Assembly: GCA_030598075.1 (NCBI GenBank)
Contig: JAUVQP010000080.1
Span: 1 to 7,202, forward strand
Length of the DNA stretch: 7,202 nucleotides
Origin: Miltoncostaeaceae bacterium
GTDB lineage: Bacteria; Actinomycetota; Thermoleophilia; Miltoncostaeales; Miltoncostaeaceae
Direction of reading: 5' to 3'
The translations under genes and the position numbers were made by a program. How positions within the stretch are numbered: the stretch's first letter is position 1; each line of letters opens with the position of its first letter. This document shows positions 1 to 6,469 of this stretch, piece after piece. A model generated the notes under the pieces. It saw only the letters and a program-made list of their open reading frames with translations, was not told where the DNA came from and searched no databases.

Positions 1-1488
1 TCGGAGGCCGTGGACGCCGTGGTCGAGGCCGTCCGGCGCTTGGACGTCTCGGCCGTGGCGGTCGGATTGCTCTTCTCGTTCGCCCACCCGGGGCACGAAA
101 GGCAGATCGCCGCCGCCCTGCGCGCCGCCCTGCCGCACACACACGTCAGCGCCTCTCACGAGGTGCTTCCCGAGATCCGGGAGTACGAGCGCATCTCGAC
201 CACGGTGGTCGACGCCTACCTCACCCCCGTGCTGCGCAGGTATCTGGATCGCCTCGGCGCGCGCGCCCACGCGGCTGGACTGCCGAGCCCCTCGATCATG
301 CAGGGGACCGGCGGCGTGCTCCCCATCGAGGCCGCGGCAGAGCACGCGGCGTGGACGGTCCTGAGCGGGCCCGCCGGGGGCGTCATCGGGGCCGCGGCCT
401 TCGCCCGGGCCGAGGGCGTCCAGCGCGCTCTGACCTTCGACATGGGCGGCACCTCATGCGATGTCGCGCTGATCGAGGACGGAGAGCCCGCCCGCACCGC
501 CGCCACGCTGATCGCCGGGCACCCGGTCCACCTCCCTCAACTCGACATCGTGACGGTTTCCGCCGGCGGTGGAAGCATCGCCTGGGCGGACAGCGGCGGC
601 GCCCTCCGCGTCGGCCCTCGGTCGGCCGGAGCGCGACCCGGCCCTGCCGCGTACGGCCATGGCGGGGACGAGCCGACGGTGACCGACGCGAACGTCGCCC
701 TCGGAAGACTCGATCCGGACGTGGTGCTGGGCGATGCCATCCGGCTCGACCCGGACCGGGCACGGGCCGCGGTGAACCGCCTCGGGAGCGAGCTCGGCCT
801 CGGCGAGGCCGCCTGCGCGAGCGGGATCGTGGCGGTCGCGAACCAGGAGATGATCCGCGCCCTCCGACGGGTCAGCGTCGAGCGGGGAATCGACCCGCGC
901 GGCTGCACGCTGATCGCCTTTGGCGGAGCCGGTCCGCTTCACGCCGCCGAGATCGCGGACGAACTGGGGATCGACCGCGTTCTCTGCCCACCCGCCGCGG
1001 GACTGCTCGCCGCGCTGGGCCTGGTCGTGGCGGGCGAGCGGCGGGACTACGTTCAGACCGTGCTCAAGGAGGTGCACGACCGCTCGCGGCTGCAGGACGA
1101 CCTCGGGCTGATGGCGGCGCAGGCGGCGCGGGAGATGCCCGGAGGAGGGCTGGAGGCGTCCGCGGATTGCCGCTACCGGGGACAGACCCACACCCTGACC
1201 ATCCCCTGGAGTGCCGACCGCCCGGCCTCGGAACTTCGGGAGACGTTTCACGCTGCCCATCGGACCCGGTACGGCGACTGCGACCCTTCGCGGACCGTCG
1301 AAGCCGTGTCGCTCCGGCTCGCGAGCTCCCGGCCGGGCCGTGAGCCCGTGCTGGCAGGCCGGCGCGAGGGCTCGCCGACGCCCGGCCCGGCCGTCCTTCC
1401 CATGCGGGGCGCGACGTGTTGGATCGCCGCAGGCTGGGAAGGGGAGCGGGACTCGCTCGGCGCGGTGCGCCTGGAGCACGCCCGATGA
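1..1488 (+). CDS. hyuA: Hydantoinase/oxoprolinase family subunit A (N-methylhydantoinase A type), 5'-truncated
   Basis: The frame is open from base 1, so the true start lies upstream; 495 residues are present. By family, HyuA is the ATP-binding subunit of an ATP-dependent cyclic-amide hydrolase (hydantoins, 5-oxoproline or relatives), cytosolic, partnered by HyuB. Seen in order: the SxEVLPEIREYER-STTVVDAYL region (about 160-225), a GGVLP...LSGPAGGV segment (about 310-380), the actin/ASKHA-like phosphate motif DMGGTSCDV (439-465), a GGGSIAW...VGPRSAGARPGPAAYG...TVTDANVALGRL block (563-711), and VSVERGIDPRG...AFGGAGPLHAAEIA (871-957), all family hallmarks. The N-terminal ASKHA half (first DxGGTxTD motif) lies outside the window, roughly 140-190 residues judging by usual family lengths. 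The C-terminal tail after YGDCDPSRTVEAVSLRL looks shorter than usual. Its stop overlaps the hyuB start (ATGA), implying translational coupling. The substrate cannot be assigned. Confidence 0.95.
   Translation, partial: SEAVDAVVEAVRRLDVSAVAVGLLFSFAHPGHERQIAAALRAALPHTHVSASHEVLPEIREYERISTTVVDAYLTPVLRRYLDRLGARAHAAGLPSPSIMQGTGGVLPIEAAAEHAAWTVLSGPAGGVIGAAAFARAEGVQRALTFDMGGTSCDVALIEDGEPARTAATLIAGHPVHLPQLDIVTVSAGGGSIAWADSGGALRVGPRSAGARPGPAAYGHGGDEPTVTDANVALGRLDPDVVLGDAIRLDPDRARAAVNRLGSELGLGEAACASGIVAVANQEMIRALRRVSVERGIDPRGCTLIAFGGAGPLHAAEIADELGIDRVLCPPAAGLLAALGLVVAGERRDYVQTVLKEVHDRSRLQDDLGLMAAQAAREMPGGGLEASADCRYRGQTHTLTIPWSADRPASELRETFHAAHRTRYGDCDPSRTVEAVSLRLASSRPGREPVLAGRREGSPTPGPAVLPMRGATCWIAAGWEGERDSLGAVRLEHAR
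1473..1476 (+). promoter_or_regulatory. Ribosome binding site of hyuB
   Basis: GGAG lies 8 nt before ATG 1485, inside the last codons of hyuA. Together with the ATGA stop/start overlap it supports 1485 as the start and coupled translation of the two subunits. It is also a useful contrast to the minus-strand genes rel and the LytR_C gene, which lack such a site. Confidence 0.6.
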
Positions 1489-3008
1489 CCATGGACGCCG
1501 TGTCGCTCCAGGTCATGGCGAACGCCCTGCGAGGCGTCGCCGAGGAGATGGAGGCGTCCCTGATACGCAGCGCCTTCAGCCCGAACATCGTCGAGCGCCG
1601 CGACTGCAGCACCGCGCTCTTCGACCGGGCCGGAAGGATGGTCATTCAGTCGGCCTCCATACCCGTCCATCTCGGCGCCATGCCCGAGTCCGTCGCGGCG
1701 GTGATGGAGCGGGGAGCCCGCCCCGGGGAGGTGTGGGTCCTGAACGACCCGTATCGAGGTGGTACCCATCTCCCCGACATCACCATGGTGTCGGCCATCG
1801 CACTCGACGGGACGACGTCCGCATACGCCGTCTCGCGGGCCCACCACGCCGATGTTGGCGGAATGGCGCCCGGCAGCATGCCGGCCGGATCGCGGGAGCT
1901 GCTCCAGGAGGGCCTCGTCATACCGCCGGTCCGCATCGCCGTGGAGGGAGAGCCCGTCGCGGACATCGTGAGCCTGCTGCTTGCCAACACCCGCACGCCC
2001 GGCGAGCGCGAGGGCGATCTCCGTGCCCAGCTGGCGTCACATCACCTCGCCGACGTCCGGCTGGAGGAGCTGGCGGTCCGCCACGGAGCCGACACGCTCA
2101 GGAGCGCGATGGACGAGCTTCTCGCCTACGCGGAGCGACGGACCCGCGCCGCCATCCGCCAGATGCCGGACGGTGTCTACCGGGCCGAGGAGGCCCTCGA
2201 GGGCGACGGGGTGAGCGAGGCGGATCTCTGGATACGCGTCTCCGCGACGATCGAGGGGGACACGCTCACCCTCGACTTCGCGGCGTCCGACCCCGCGGGT
2301 CCCGGAAACTGCAACTGCCCGCTCGCCGTCACCCGCTCGGCGGTCTACTTCGTGGTCCGCGCCGTAACCGACCCCGATATTCCGGCGTCGGCGGGGGCGT
2401 TCGCCCCCGTCCGGGTCCGCGCCCCGTCCGGCTCCCTGGTCAACGCCCGCCCCCCCGCGGCGGTCGCCGGCGGCAACGTCGAGACCTCGAGCAGGATCGT
2501 CGACGCCGTCTTCGGCGCCATCGGGCAGGCGATTCTCGTTCCCGCCCAGGGACAGGGCACCATGAACAACGTCACGCTGGGCGGGCCCGGCTTCACCTAC
2601 TACGAGACTTTGGGGGGCGGGCAGGGCGCGTCGCCCGAGGCGGACGGCCCCTCGGGCGTGCACGTGGCGATGAGCAACACGCTCAACACGCCGATCGAAG
2701 CGCTCGAGACCGCCTATCCGCTGCGGGTGCTGCGCTATGCCCTGCGGCGAGGCTCGGGCGGAGAGGGCTCACATCGGGGCGGTGACGGCGTGGTCCGCGC
2801 CGTGGAGCTCCTGGTGGACGCCGAGGGCTCGGTCATCGCCGAGCGGCGCCTCCGAGGTCCTCGCGGGCGCGCCGGCGGCGCGGACGGACGCCCGGGGCGC
2901 ACGCTGCTGAACGGCGCGGAACTCCCGAGCAAGTGGCGAGGCCATCTCTCGCGGGGCGATGTCCTCGAGATCCACACGCCGGGCGGCGGCGGCTACGGCA
3001 CACCGTAG
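1485..3008 (+). CDS. hyuB: Hydantoinase/oxoprolinase family subunit B (N-methylhydantoinase B type)
   Basis: 507 residues, about normal for the family. HyuB is the partner of HyuA in ATP-dependent opening of cyclic amides, with 5-oxoprolinase and acetone carboxylase subunits as relatives. Hallmarks visible: EEMEASLIRSAFSPNIVERRDCS (residues about 17-40), IPVHLGAMPESV (about 56-67), LNDPYRGGTHLPDIT (about 84-98), RAHHADVGGMAPGSMP (about 117-132), NTRTPGEREGDL (about 163-174), YYETLGGGQGA (about 370-380), a VxMSNTLNTPIEALExxYPLRV block (about 391-412), and the classic C-terminal TPGGGGYG (498-505). I chose ATG 1485 because it overlaps the hyuA TGA by 4 bases, has GGAG 8 nt upstream, and starts directly before the conserved VSLQVMANAL region. 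ATG 1491 is an alternative; the 23-residue extension to 1416 is Arg-rich out-of-frame hyuA sequence. The final codons form one arm of a strong hairpin. Substrate unknown. Confidence 0.96.
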   Translation: MTMDAVSLQVMANALRGVAEEMEASLIRSAFSPNIVERRDCSTALFDRAGRMVIQSASIPVHLGAMPESVAAVMERGARPGEVWVLNDPYRGGTHLPDITMVSAIALDGTTSAYAVSRAHHADVGGMAPGSMPAGSRELLQEGLVIPPVRIAVEGEPVADIVSLLLANTRTPGEREGDLRAQLASHHLADVRLEELAVRHGADTLRSAMDELLAYAERRTRAAIRQMPDGVYRAEEALEGDGVSEADLWIRVSATIEGDTLTLDFAASDPAGPGNCNCPLAVTRSAVYFVVRAVTDPDIPASAGAFAPVRVRAPSGSLVNARPPAAVAGGNVETSSRIVDAVFGAIGQAILVPAQGQGTMNNVTLGGPGFTYYETLGGGQGASPEADGPSGVHVAMSNTLNTPIEALETAYPLRVLRYALRRGSGGEGSHRGGDGVVRAVELLVDAEGSVIAERRLRGPRGRAGGADGRPGRTLLNGAELPSKWRGHLSRGDVLEIHTPGGGGYGTP

Positions 3009-3015
3009 CCGCCGC
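2986..3015. terminator. Perfect 13-bp hairpin between convergent operons, likely bidirectional terminator
   Basis: The arm 2986-2998 (GCGGCGGCTACGG) is the exact reverse complement of 3003-3015 (CCGTAGCCGCCGC), with a 4-nt CACA loop. The hyuB stop TAG (3006-3008) lies in the right arm. The stop of the opposing zinc-ribbon gene (3021-3019) lies just outside, so the hairpin sits at the 3' end of both transcripts. No T-tract follows on either side, so it is not a canonical intrinsic terminator; U-tract-less hairpins are commonly proposed as terminators in high-GC actinobacteria. It could instead stabilise 3' ends. The left arm encodes the family-conserved GGGGYG tail of HyuB. Confidence 0.65.
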
Positions 3016-3018
3016 TCC

Positions 3019-3342
3019 CTACAGGCCGGCGACGTTCGTGGCGCGTTCGGGTCTGCCCACCCCCCCGAGCGTCCACACGCTGTACCCGCAGCGGCGACAG
3101 TGTGCCCGCCCCCGGAGCCCGGGGGCCCGATGCGCGCCGCATCCCGACTCCGAGCCGCACTCCCCGTCGTCGAGCCATGTGGACCGGCCGCACGCCGAAC
3201 ATCGGTCCGACAGGAAGCGGGTGCTCATGACCCGAGTCGCGTGGTGGCAGGAGCGGCACGCGTACACGTGATGGTGGACGGCGCGCAGACCGGCCGCACG
3301 GCCAGACCCCGGCACGCCGGACACGACGGAACGCTCCGTCAT
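3019..3342 (-). CDS. Small zinc-ribbon protein, eight cysteines, function unknown
   Basis: 107 residues from ATG 3342. Eight cysteines fall in four pairs: CRSC (29, 32), CSAC (48, 51), C62/C68, and CRRC (82, 85). This is enough for two zinc sites of rubredoxin/zinc-ribbon type, with extra histidines nearby (HHH 23-25, HH 33-34, H71, H81). No signal peptide or membrane segment; probably cytosolic. The first 20 residues are low-complexity Gly/Ser/Arg and may not be structural. ATG 3342 is preferred because GAGAGGGG lies just upstream; in-frame GTG 3369 would add nine residues and has a -10-like hexamer 8 nt before it. It is the last gene of the minus-strand block, 84 bp after the LytR_C gene, and converges on hyuB. 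I do not recognise a named family. The regular cysteine spacing argues for a real gene, but the short length and GC-rich setting leave some doubt. Confidence 0.65.
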   Translation of the reverse strand: MTERSVVSGVPGSGRAAGLRAVHHHVYACRSCHHATRVMSTRFLSDRCSACGRSTWLDDGECGSESGCGAHRAPGLRGRAHCRRCGYSVWTLGGVGRPERATNVAGL

Positions 3343-3347
3343 TCCAA

Positions 3348-3355
3348 CCCCTCTC
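3348..3355 (-). promoter_or_regulatory. Ribosome binding site of the zinc-ribbon gene
   Basis: On the minus strand GAGAGGGG precedes ATG 3342, with its GAGG core 7 nt from the start codon. It supports the 107-residue start over GTG 3369. The sequence also lies within the possible 9-residue extension, so it does not exclude that start. Confidence 0.5.
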
Positions 3356-3377
3356 GTGCGAACTGACACGAAGGACG

Positions 3378-3383
3378 ATTATC
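3378..3383 (-). promoter_or_regulatory. Candidate -10 element for the zinc-ribbon gene
   Basis: GATAAT on the minus strand matches TATAAT at five of six positions, in a locally A/T-rich patch (about 3376-3390) that stands out from the surrounding DNA. A start of transcription near 3371 would give a roughly 29-nt leader to ATG 3342, or almost none to GTG 3369. An overlapping TAAACT (3385-3390) is a second possible -10. No convincing -35: the hexamer 17 nt upstream is GGTGTG. Confidence 0.4.
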
Positions 3384-3389
3384 CAGTTT

Positions 3390-3418
3390 AGCGCACGAGT
3401 CACACCCGTCCGCGCGCT
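3390..3418 (-). terminator. Possible hairpin after the LytR_C gene
   Basis: An 8-bp stem with one G-T pair (AGCGCGCG against CGTGCGCT on the minus strand) and a 13-nt loop starts 8 bases after the LytR_C stop codon. No T-tract follows, and the loop is large. One arm lies next to the candidate -10 elements of the next gene, so it might be an operator or chance structure instead. Weak call. Confidence 0.25.
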
Positions 3419-3426
3419 CTGACGCC

Positions 3427-4191
3427 CTATGGCGTGGCGGTGATGTCCGTGCCGATCAGAACCACGACGTCCGCTCCGTCGAGTTGCTCCTCCGTGATCC
3501 CGTCGAGGGGCGGAGCTCGAGTGATGCCCAGATCCCTCGCGAGGTTGCGGGCCACGTTTCTCTTGCCCTCGGGGTACATGACGACGGAACGCGCCAGGTC
3601 GTCGCGGCCGTCGGGAGAGTCGTCGATCCGTCCAACCTGGTACCCCTCGGCGCGGATCGCGGGCGCCACCTGATTTCCGGCCGCACCGTTCACGCCGCTC
3701 GCGTTGAACACGGCAACGGTGAACTGGCTCTTGTCGGCGAGGGGGGGCGGGTTCCCGACGGAGCCGACATCGACCGCCGGAGTCGGCGGAGGGGGCGCGG
3801 CGCTCGGGGCCGAGGCGGCGCCAGTGCTCGTACTCCCGGATGTGGCGTCCGCGCCGGACGGCCCGCTTTCGGAATCCTCGCGAAGCACCACGAACCAGAC
3901 ACCCCCGGCCACAAGCGCCAGCACGAGCACGCCGACGGCCACGATGCCCGCGACCTTCGCGGCCGATCGCCCGCCCGGTGCCGCCGACGCCGCCGACGCC
4001 GCCGACATGCGGGTCTGAAGCTGTTTGACCCTCTCGAGCGAGACCTCCTCCGCCGCCTGGCCGCCGGAGGCCAGGCTCTCCTCCAGCCGGCGGATCGCAC
4101 GCCCGTGCCGGATCGACTGCACGAGAAGCGCGATGCCCAGGAAGAAGGCGAAGATGGCCGCTGACGGGGCCACCAGATCGAGCCATTCCAC
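3427..4191 (-). CDS. Membrane protein with C-terminal LytR_C (LytR/CpsA/Psr C-terminal) domain
   Basis: 254 residues. Two hydrophobic segments are visible: about 7-26 (APSAAIFAFFLGIALLVQSI) and about 79-103 (rich in Val/Leu/Ala/Gly). Between them lies a charged, possibly coiled stretch (31-60, REE/RVKQLQT) and a small Ser/Ala repeat (63-71). A Pro/Ser/Ala/Thr-rich linker (about 105-150) leads to a C-terminal domain (about 156-250) beginning FTVAVFNASGVNGAAGNQVAPAIRAEGYQVGRI, typical of LytR_C (Pfam PF13399). That domain usually follows an LCP wall-polymer ligase domain or stands alone as here; no LCP domain is present, so no ligase activity is implied. The role is likely envelope-related, with the last domain probably outside the cell (inference). 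The start is GTG; no in-frame start lies further upstream before a stop, and no Shine-Dalgarno is visible. It is 46 bp downstream of rel, same strand. Confidence 0.85.
   Translation of the reverse strand: MEWLDLVAPSAAIFAFFLGIALLVQSIRHGRAIRRLEESLASGGQAAEEVSLERVKQLQTRMSAASAASAAPGGRSAAKVAGIVAVGVLVLALVAGGVWFVVLREDSESGPSGADATSGSTSTGAASAPSAAPPPPTPAVDVGSVGNPPPLADKSQFTVAVFNASGVNGAAGNQVAPAIRAEGYQVGRIDDSPDGRDDLARSVVMYPEGKRNVARNLARDLGITRAPPLDGITEEQLDGADVVVLIGTDITATP
3980..4006. repeat. Three perfect 9-bp tandem copies inside the LytR_C gene
   Basis: GCCGCCGAC is repeated three times without mismatch on the plus strand. On the coding (minus) strand it gives the Ser-Ala-Ala repeat of MSAASAASAA (residues 62-71), just before the second membrane segment. 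Being in-frame, copy-number change would lengthen or shorten this linker without breaking the protein. Confidence 0.85.
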
Positions 4192-4199
4192 GACGAGCG

Positions 4200-4205
4200 A
4201 GGGTA
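4200..4205 (-). promoter_or_regulatory. Candidate -10 element, near-leaderless, for the LytR_C gene
   Basis: TACCCT on the minus strand fits the TANNNT pattern and lies 8 nt before GTG 4191, so a transcript from it would start within about 2 nt of the start codon. The hexamer 17 nt further upstream (GCGCTG) is not a good -35. The gene could equally be read through from rel. Weak call. Confidence 0.3.
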
Positions 4206-4237
4206 CCAGCCGACACGGCGGGCAGCGCTTCGAGCGG

Positions 4238-6463
4238 TCAGCCTCCGGGCGTCACCCGATAGGCGTCGAACACCGACTCGACGTTCCTGAGGCTCGCGAT
4301 GAGCGTTCTCAATCCGTCGATGTCGCCCACGTCCACGACGAACCGGTCGTGGACCATGTCGTCCCGGGCGACGCACTGCGCCGAGGCGATGTTGGCGCCG
4401 CACTCCGCGAAGGCGCGCGAGATGTCCTCGAGCAGGCGCGAGCGGTCCCAGGCGTCCACGGCGATCTCGACGCGGAACGACTGGCGGTTCGCGCCGCTCC
4501 ACGAGACCGGAGTGAAGCGCTCCGGGGTTTTCTGAAGCGTCCGCGCGTTGGGGCAGTCCTCTCGATGAATCGTGATGCCGCGGCCCAGCGAGATGTACCC
4601 CACGATCTCGTCGCCCGGAACCGGCTTGCAGCACTTCGCGAGGCGCACCAGGACGTCGGCGAGTCCCTCGATCTCGATTCCCAGCTCACTTGAGCTGGTC
4701 GATGTCGTGCGCCGCGGGGCGCGCGACACCTTCTCCGGGACCTGGTCCTCGCCGACCGCCTCTCCGGCGCGCAAGCGCTGGATGATCTTGTTGACGACGC
4801 TGCTGACCGAGGTCTTGCCGGATCCGATCGAGATGTAGAAGTCGTCCGCCCTGCGGAAGCCCATCCGCTGGATGACCTCGAGCAGCAGCGGAGAGCCCGC
4901 GACCCGTTGGCTGGGGAGACCGGCCTTGCGCAGCGCTTCCTGAAGCGAGTCCCTCCCGCGGTGCTCAGCGTCCTCGCGGCGTTCCTTGCTGAAGAACTGC
5001 CGGATCTTCGAGCGCGCCTTGCTGGACGCCACGAGGCCGAGCCAGTCGCGCGACGGGCCGCGCTCGCTCTTCGAGGTGAGGATCTCGACGAAGTCGCCCA
5101 ACTGGAGCGTGTAGGTGAGCGGGACGATCGACCCGTTGATCTTGGCGCCGACGCAGCGGTGGCCGACATCGGTATGGACGTCGTAGGCAAAGTCCACCGG
5201 AGTGGACCCCGCGGGCAGGTTCCGCACCTCGCCCTTCGGCGTGAACACGTAGACCTCGTCCTCGTACAGGTCGCTGCGGAGCGTCTCGAGGAACTCCCCG
5301 GCGTCGGGCGTCTCGCGCTGCCAGTCCATGACCCCGTCGAGCCAGCCGTGCCGGGAATCGTCGTGTCCGCCGCCCCCACGCGCCTCGCTCTTGTAGCGCC
5401 AGTGGGCGGCCACACCGTACTCGGCGGTGCGGTGCATCTCTTGGGTGCGGATCTGGATCTCGAGCGGTTTCCCGATCGGCCCGATGACCGTGGTGTGCAA
5501 GCTCTGGTACATGTTGAGCTTGGGCATCGCCACGTGGTCCTTGAAGCGCCCTGGCATGGGCTTCCAGAGCGAGTGGATGATCCCGACGGCGCCGTAGCAG
5601 TCCTTGACGGAGTCGACGACCACCCGCATCGCGGTGAGGTCGTAGAGCTCGTTGAACTCCTTGCCCGAGCGGGACAGTTTCTCGTAGATCGAGTAGAAGT
5701 GCTTCGCCCGCCCGGTGATCTCGGCGTTTTGGATGCCGGAGGCCTCGAGCTCCCTCCGCAGGATCTCTCCTGCGTCGTGCACCTCGCCCTCACGATCGGC
5801 GCGGCGCTGGTTGATGAGCTGCTGGATCTCGCCGTACCGGCGCGGGTGCAGGCGCGCGAACGCGAGGTCCTCCAGCTCCCACTTCAGCGAGTTGATGCCG
5901 AGCCGGTGCGCGAGGGGGGCGTAGATGTCGAGCGTCTCGCGCGACTTCTGGATCTGCTTGGCCTTGGTCATGTACGCCAGGGTGCGCATGTTGTGCAGGC
6001 GGTCGGCCAACTTGATGACGAGGACGCGCAGGTCGCTCGACATGGAGACGATGAGCTTCCGGTAGTTCTCGGCTTGGCGCTCGGCCTGGCTCTCGAAGTG
6101 GATTCGCGAGAGCTTCGTCACCCCGTCGACGAGCGCGCCGACCTCCTCACCGAACTCCCGAGTGACGTCATCGAGAGTCGCCCCGGTGTCTTCGACGACA
6201 TCGTGCAGCAGCGCGGCCGCGATCCCGGGCGACGGCAGCGCCAGGTCGGTGCAGATGCGAGCGACCCCGAGGGGGTGCGTGATGAAGGGCTCGCCCGAAT
6301 GCCGCCGCTGGCCGCGATGGTGGCTCTCCGCGAACGCGTAGGAACGCTCGATCAGGTCGCGGTTGGGACTCGGCTCGTAGGCGCCGACCAGCTCCACGAG
6401 CTCCCCGACCGGGCTCGGCTCGCGATCGACGAGGGGCTGAGGATGAACCGCGGAGTCCGCCAC
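4238..6463 (-). CDS. rel: Bifunctional (p)ppGpp synthetase/hydrolase Rel
   Basis: 741 residues, full length for a long RSH protein. It makes (p)ppGpp from ATP and GTP/GDP and removes it, setting the stringent response; it acts with ribosomes in the cytosol. N-terminal HD hydrolase: R54, H63, H87-D88 and EDT (91-93), and D154/N158 in KLADRLHN match the metal and substrate residues of streptococcal Rel. Synthetase (about 255-370): YDLTAMRV with D275, RFKD at 306-309 (the RxKD form typical of bifunctional enzymes), YQSLHTTV, and E335 in EIQIRT. TGS domain about 402-463, helical region to about 600, zinc-finger-like domain with C611-C612 and HREDC (H633, C637), ACT domain about 663-738. All key residues for both activities are present. 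A Gly-rich linker lies at 361-366. GTG 6463 is the first possible start since an in-frame TGA lies two codons upstream; no Shine-Dalgarno is visible. Confidence 0.98.
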   Translation of the reverse strand: MADSAVHPQPLVDREPSPVGELVELVGAYEPSPNRDLIERSYAFAESHHRGQRRHSGEPFITHPLGVARICTDLALPSPGIAAALLHDVVEDTGATLDDVTREFGEEVGALVDGVTKLSRIHFESQAERQAENYRKLIVSMSSDLRVLVIKLADRLHNMRTLAYMTKAKQIQKSRETLDIYAPLAHRLGINSLKWELEDLAFARLHPRRYGEIQQLINQRRADREGEVHDAGEILRRELEASGIQNAEITGRAKHFYSIYEKLSRSGKEFNELYDLTAMRVVVDSVKDCYGAVGIIHSLWKPMPGRFKDHVAMPKLNMYQSLHTTVIGPIGKPLEIQIRTQEMHRTAEYGVAAHWRYKSEARGGGGHDDSRHGWLDGVMDWQRETPDAGEFLETLRSDLYEDEVYVFTPKGEVRNLPAGSTPVDFAYDVHTDVGHRCVGAKINGSIVPLTYTLQLGDFVEILTSKSERGPSRDWLGLVASSKARSKIRQFFSKERREDAEHRGRDSLQEALRKAGLPSQRVAGSPLLLEVIQRMGFRRADDFYISIGSGKTSVSSVVNKIIQRLRAGEAVGEDQVPEKVSRAPRRTTSTSSSELGIEIEGLADVLVRLAKCCKPVPGDEIVGYISLGRGITIHREDCPNARTLQKTPERFTPVSWSGANRQSFRVEIAVDAWDRSRLLEDISRAFAECGANIASAQCVARDDMVHDRFVVDVGDIDGLRTLIASLRNVESVFDAYRVTPGG

Positions 6464-6469
6464 GCATCA

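Noticed and set aside
1416..1484. Upstream extension of hyuB to ATG 1416
   Set aside because: The 23 extra residues are an Arg/Gly-rich alternate reading of the hyuA end; the ATGA overlap and GGAG support 1485.
351..2785. Long plus-strand frames (351-1343 and 1211-2785) overlapping hyuA and hyuB
   Set aside because: Arg/Pro/Gly-rich shadow translations of hyuA and hyuB, which both show dense family motifs in their own frames.
3009..3018. Gap between the convergent genes as a site for a small RNA or extra gene
   Set aside because: Only 10 bp; fully explained by the hairpin arm.
3311..3330. A CPAC motif in another frame near the start of the zinc-ribbon gene, hinting at a frameshift that hid a fifth cysteine pair
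   Set aside because: It would need two compensating shifts within a few dozen bases, and the four in-frame pairs already suffice for two zinc sites. CxxC is easily produced by chance in GC-rich frames.
2993..4216. A 407-codon minus-strand frame covering both the LytR_C and zinc-ribbon genes
   Set aside because: Low-complexity Arg/Gly protein with no domain; it is out of frame with both better-supported genes.
6465..6467. ATG 6467 as the rel start
   Set aside because: It is out of frame with rel (offset 4), so it cannot begin the protein; GTG 6463 is the first usable codon after the in-frame TGA.
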